This document shows positions 4,937 through 5,888 of a DNA stretch of 5,888 nt, piece by piece; positions within the stretch are counted from its first letter, which is position 1, and the number at the start of each line of letters is the position of its first letter. The stretch spans positions 1 through 5,888 of the forward strand of contig CAITCX010000430.1 of the NCBI GenBank assembly GCA_903890885.1, written 5' to 3'. The position numbers and the translations under genes were made by a program. Origin of the DNA: an uncultured Dehalococcoidia bacterium (GTDB lineage: Bacteria > Chloroflexota > Dehalococcoidia > Dehalococcoidales > UBA3254). Below the pieces are notes generated by a model. That model saw only the letters and a list, made by a program, of their open reading frames with translations. It made no database searches and was not told the DNA's origin.

Positions 4937-5888
4937 TCAATAAACAAGCGGACTGTCGGGGCAAAGCCCGAGCACCGGGCTATAAAGACCAGCGTCTTCC
5001 TGAACAAATATGCCCGGACATAATTCGCTGATACGCTGTTCACCAAGCAACCGCGAATGGATATAAACCGGCATATTAACTACATACCTCTGCAGTTTCC
5101 TTAATAAGCCGCGCTCCGGTCCGGTTCTGGATAATGAAGCTATCAGCTCTGAACCTTTACCGTAGCGCACAATAACAGACGACTGCCGGGTATCGTCGAT
5201 AAATTGGAATTTGGCGGCAGCAGTCCGAAAACTGAAACGCAGCTGGGGATCATTGGCCAGGTCTTTCAAAATACCCCGAGCATCCAATTTCTCACCTTTT
5301 AACCAGTAAAGCTCTCTGAAAAACTGCTCAAAGTTAGAGAGGGCCAGCGGGTCACCCGCCTCTTTGGCGAGAATACGACGGCCTATTTCAGCGGCTTGCC
5401 TTAGATGCCCGACCGGAGGCTCGGTTGGCGGGACAAAAACAACCACTTGACCTTTGTCTAACTTACCTTCCCGATTGCAGCGCCCAGCCGCCTGAGCGAG
5501 TGAGTCCAAACCTGACAAAGCACGATAAACTACCGGAAAATCTATATCAACACCGGCTTCCACTAATTGGGTGCTGATAACCGTGGTCGGGAAATCCGAT
5601 TTAAGACTATCTTTAATCCGCTGTATAACCTCCGAGCGGTGAGCCCCGCACATCAGGGCCGATAGGTGGATAGTACCATCCGGCATCAACTGAAAGAGCT
5701 TCCGGGCATCATCCCGGCGATTTACGATACAAAGAACCGAAGGATGGCGAATTAATGCCCGGGCGACATCTTCCCATTCTTGCGGTTTTTCCAGGTCGGC
5801 CGGGACTTCGACCTCGACACGCTTTAAAGCAATATAAAGTTTCTGCGGCTCCCTGATTATTTCCGTAGTTTCCGGCAAACCTTCAAAA
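4937..5888 (-). CDS. cas3: CRISPR-associated helicase/nuclease Cas3 (C-terminal part)
   Basis: Cas3 is recruited to the target-bound complex, where it unwinds and degrades DNA. Only about the last 317 residues are in the window: the frame is open through position 5888, and a TTG at 5876-5878 is just an internal Leu codon. Visible parts of the second RecA-like domain, numbering from that Leu: VLCIVNRRDDARKLF (48-62), HLSALMCGAHRSEVI (71-85), helicase motif V region VISTQLVEAGVDIDFP (100-115) and motif VI QAAGRCNR (129-136), whose arginines contact ATP. The C-terminal accessory domain follows, ending normally with YSPVLGLCPDSPLVY. The HD nuclease domain and the Walker A and B motifs lie outside the window. 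It is the first gene of the operon in view and ends 39 nt before cas5c. The visible portion is intact. Confidence 0.96.
   Translation of the reverse strand, partial: FEGLPETTEIIREPQKLYIALKRVEVEVPADLEKPQEWEDVARALIRHPSVLCIVNRRDDARKLFQLMPDGTIHLSALMCGAHRSEVIQRIKDSLKSDFPTTVISTQLVEAGVDIDFPVVYRALSGLDSLAQAAGRCNREGKLDKGQVVVFVPPTEPPVGHLRQAAEIGRRILAKEAGDPLALSNFEQFFRELYWLKGEKLDARGILKDLANDPQLRFSFRTAAAKFQFIDDTRQSSVIVRYGKGSELIASLSRTGPERGLLRKLQRYVVNMPVYIHSRLLGEQRISELCPGIFVQEDAGLYSPVLGLCPDSPLVY

Noticed and set aside
1..5888. CRISPR array or leader within the window
   Set aside because: No regularly spaced 30-37-nt repeats are present; the array would be expected beyond cas2, left of the window.

Overview
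The window is one continuous minus-strand cas operon of CRISPR-Cas subtype I-C (the Dvulg type). In transcription order, right to left, it holds cas3 (3' part only), cas5c, cas8c with an internal cas11c, cas7c, cas4 and cas1 (5' part only). This is the canonical I-C order. cas2 and the CRISPR array would be expected just beyond the left edge, and neither is visible here. No other kind of gene is present, and the plus-strand open frames are antisense shadows.

Layout: 4937-5888 is the Cas3 helicase C-terminal part. 4190-4897 is Cas5c, the pre-crRNA processing subunit. 2433-4193 is Cas8c, the large subunit. 2433-2786 is a nested Cas11c small subunit with its own Shine-Dalgarno sequence and ATG. 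1299-2386 is Cas7c, the backbone subunit, split by a frameshift. 530-1210 is Cas4, which works in spacer acquisition. 1-533 is Cas1, the integrase, with a probable second frameshift. Genes are tightly packed: 4-nt ATGA overlaps link cas5-cas8 and cas4-cas1, and spacers of 39, 46 and 88 nt separate the rest. Clear Shine-Dalgarno sequences point to polycistronic expression from a promoter upstream of cas3, outside the window.

How the genes work together: Cas5c cuts the repeat-derived crRNA. Cas5c, Cas7c, Cas8c and Cas11c form the surveillance complex. Cas3 is recruited to unwind and degrade the target. Cas4, with Cas1 and Cas2, selects and integrates new spacers.

The notable points are two independent breaks, a likely 1-nt loss in cas7c and a 4-bp GATT tandem duplication in cas1. 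In addition, Cas7c carries an inserted segment of about 65-70 residues, cas11c has a textbook internal start, and Cas5c has substitutions at positions that are catalytic in the Bacillus halodurans homologue. If the breaks are real, both interference and adaptation would be damaged in this locus. If they are sequencing errors, the operon is intact.

Organism: a bacterium with intermediate G+C content and strong AGGAGG-type ribosome binding sites. Cas1, Cas5c and Cas7c resemble, from memory, the I-C proteins of Desulfovibrio-like and other anaerobic bacteria. The sequence does not allow a reliable phylum assignment.
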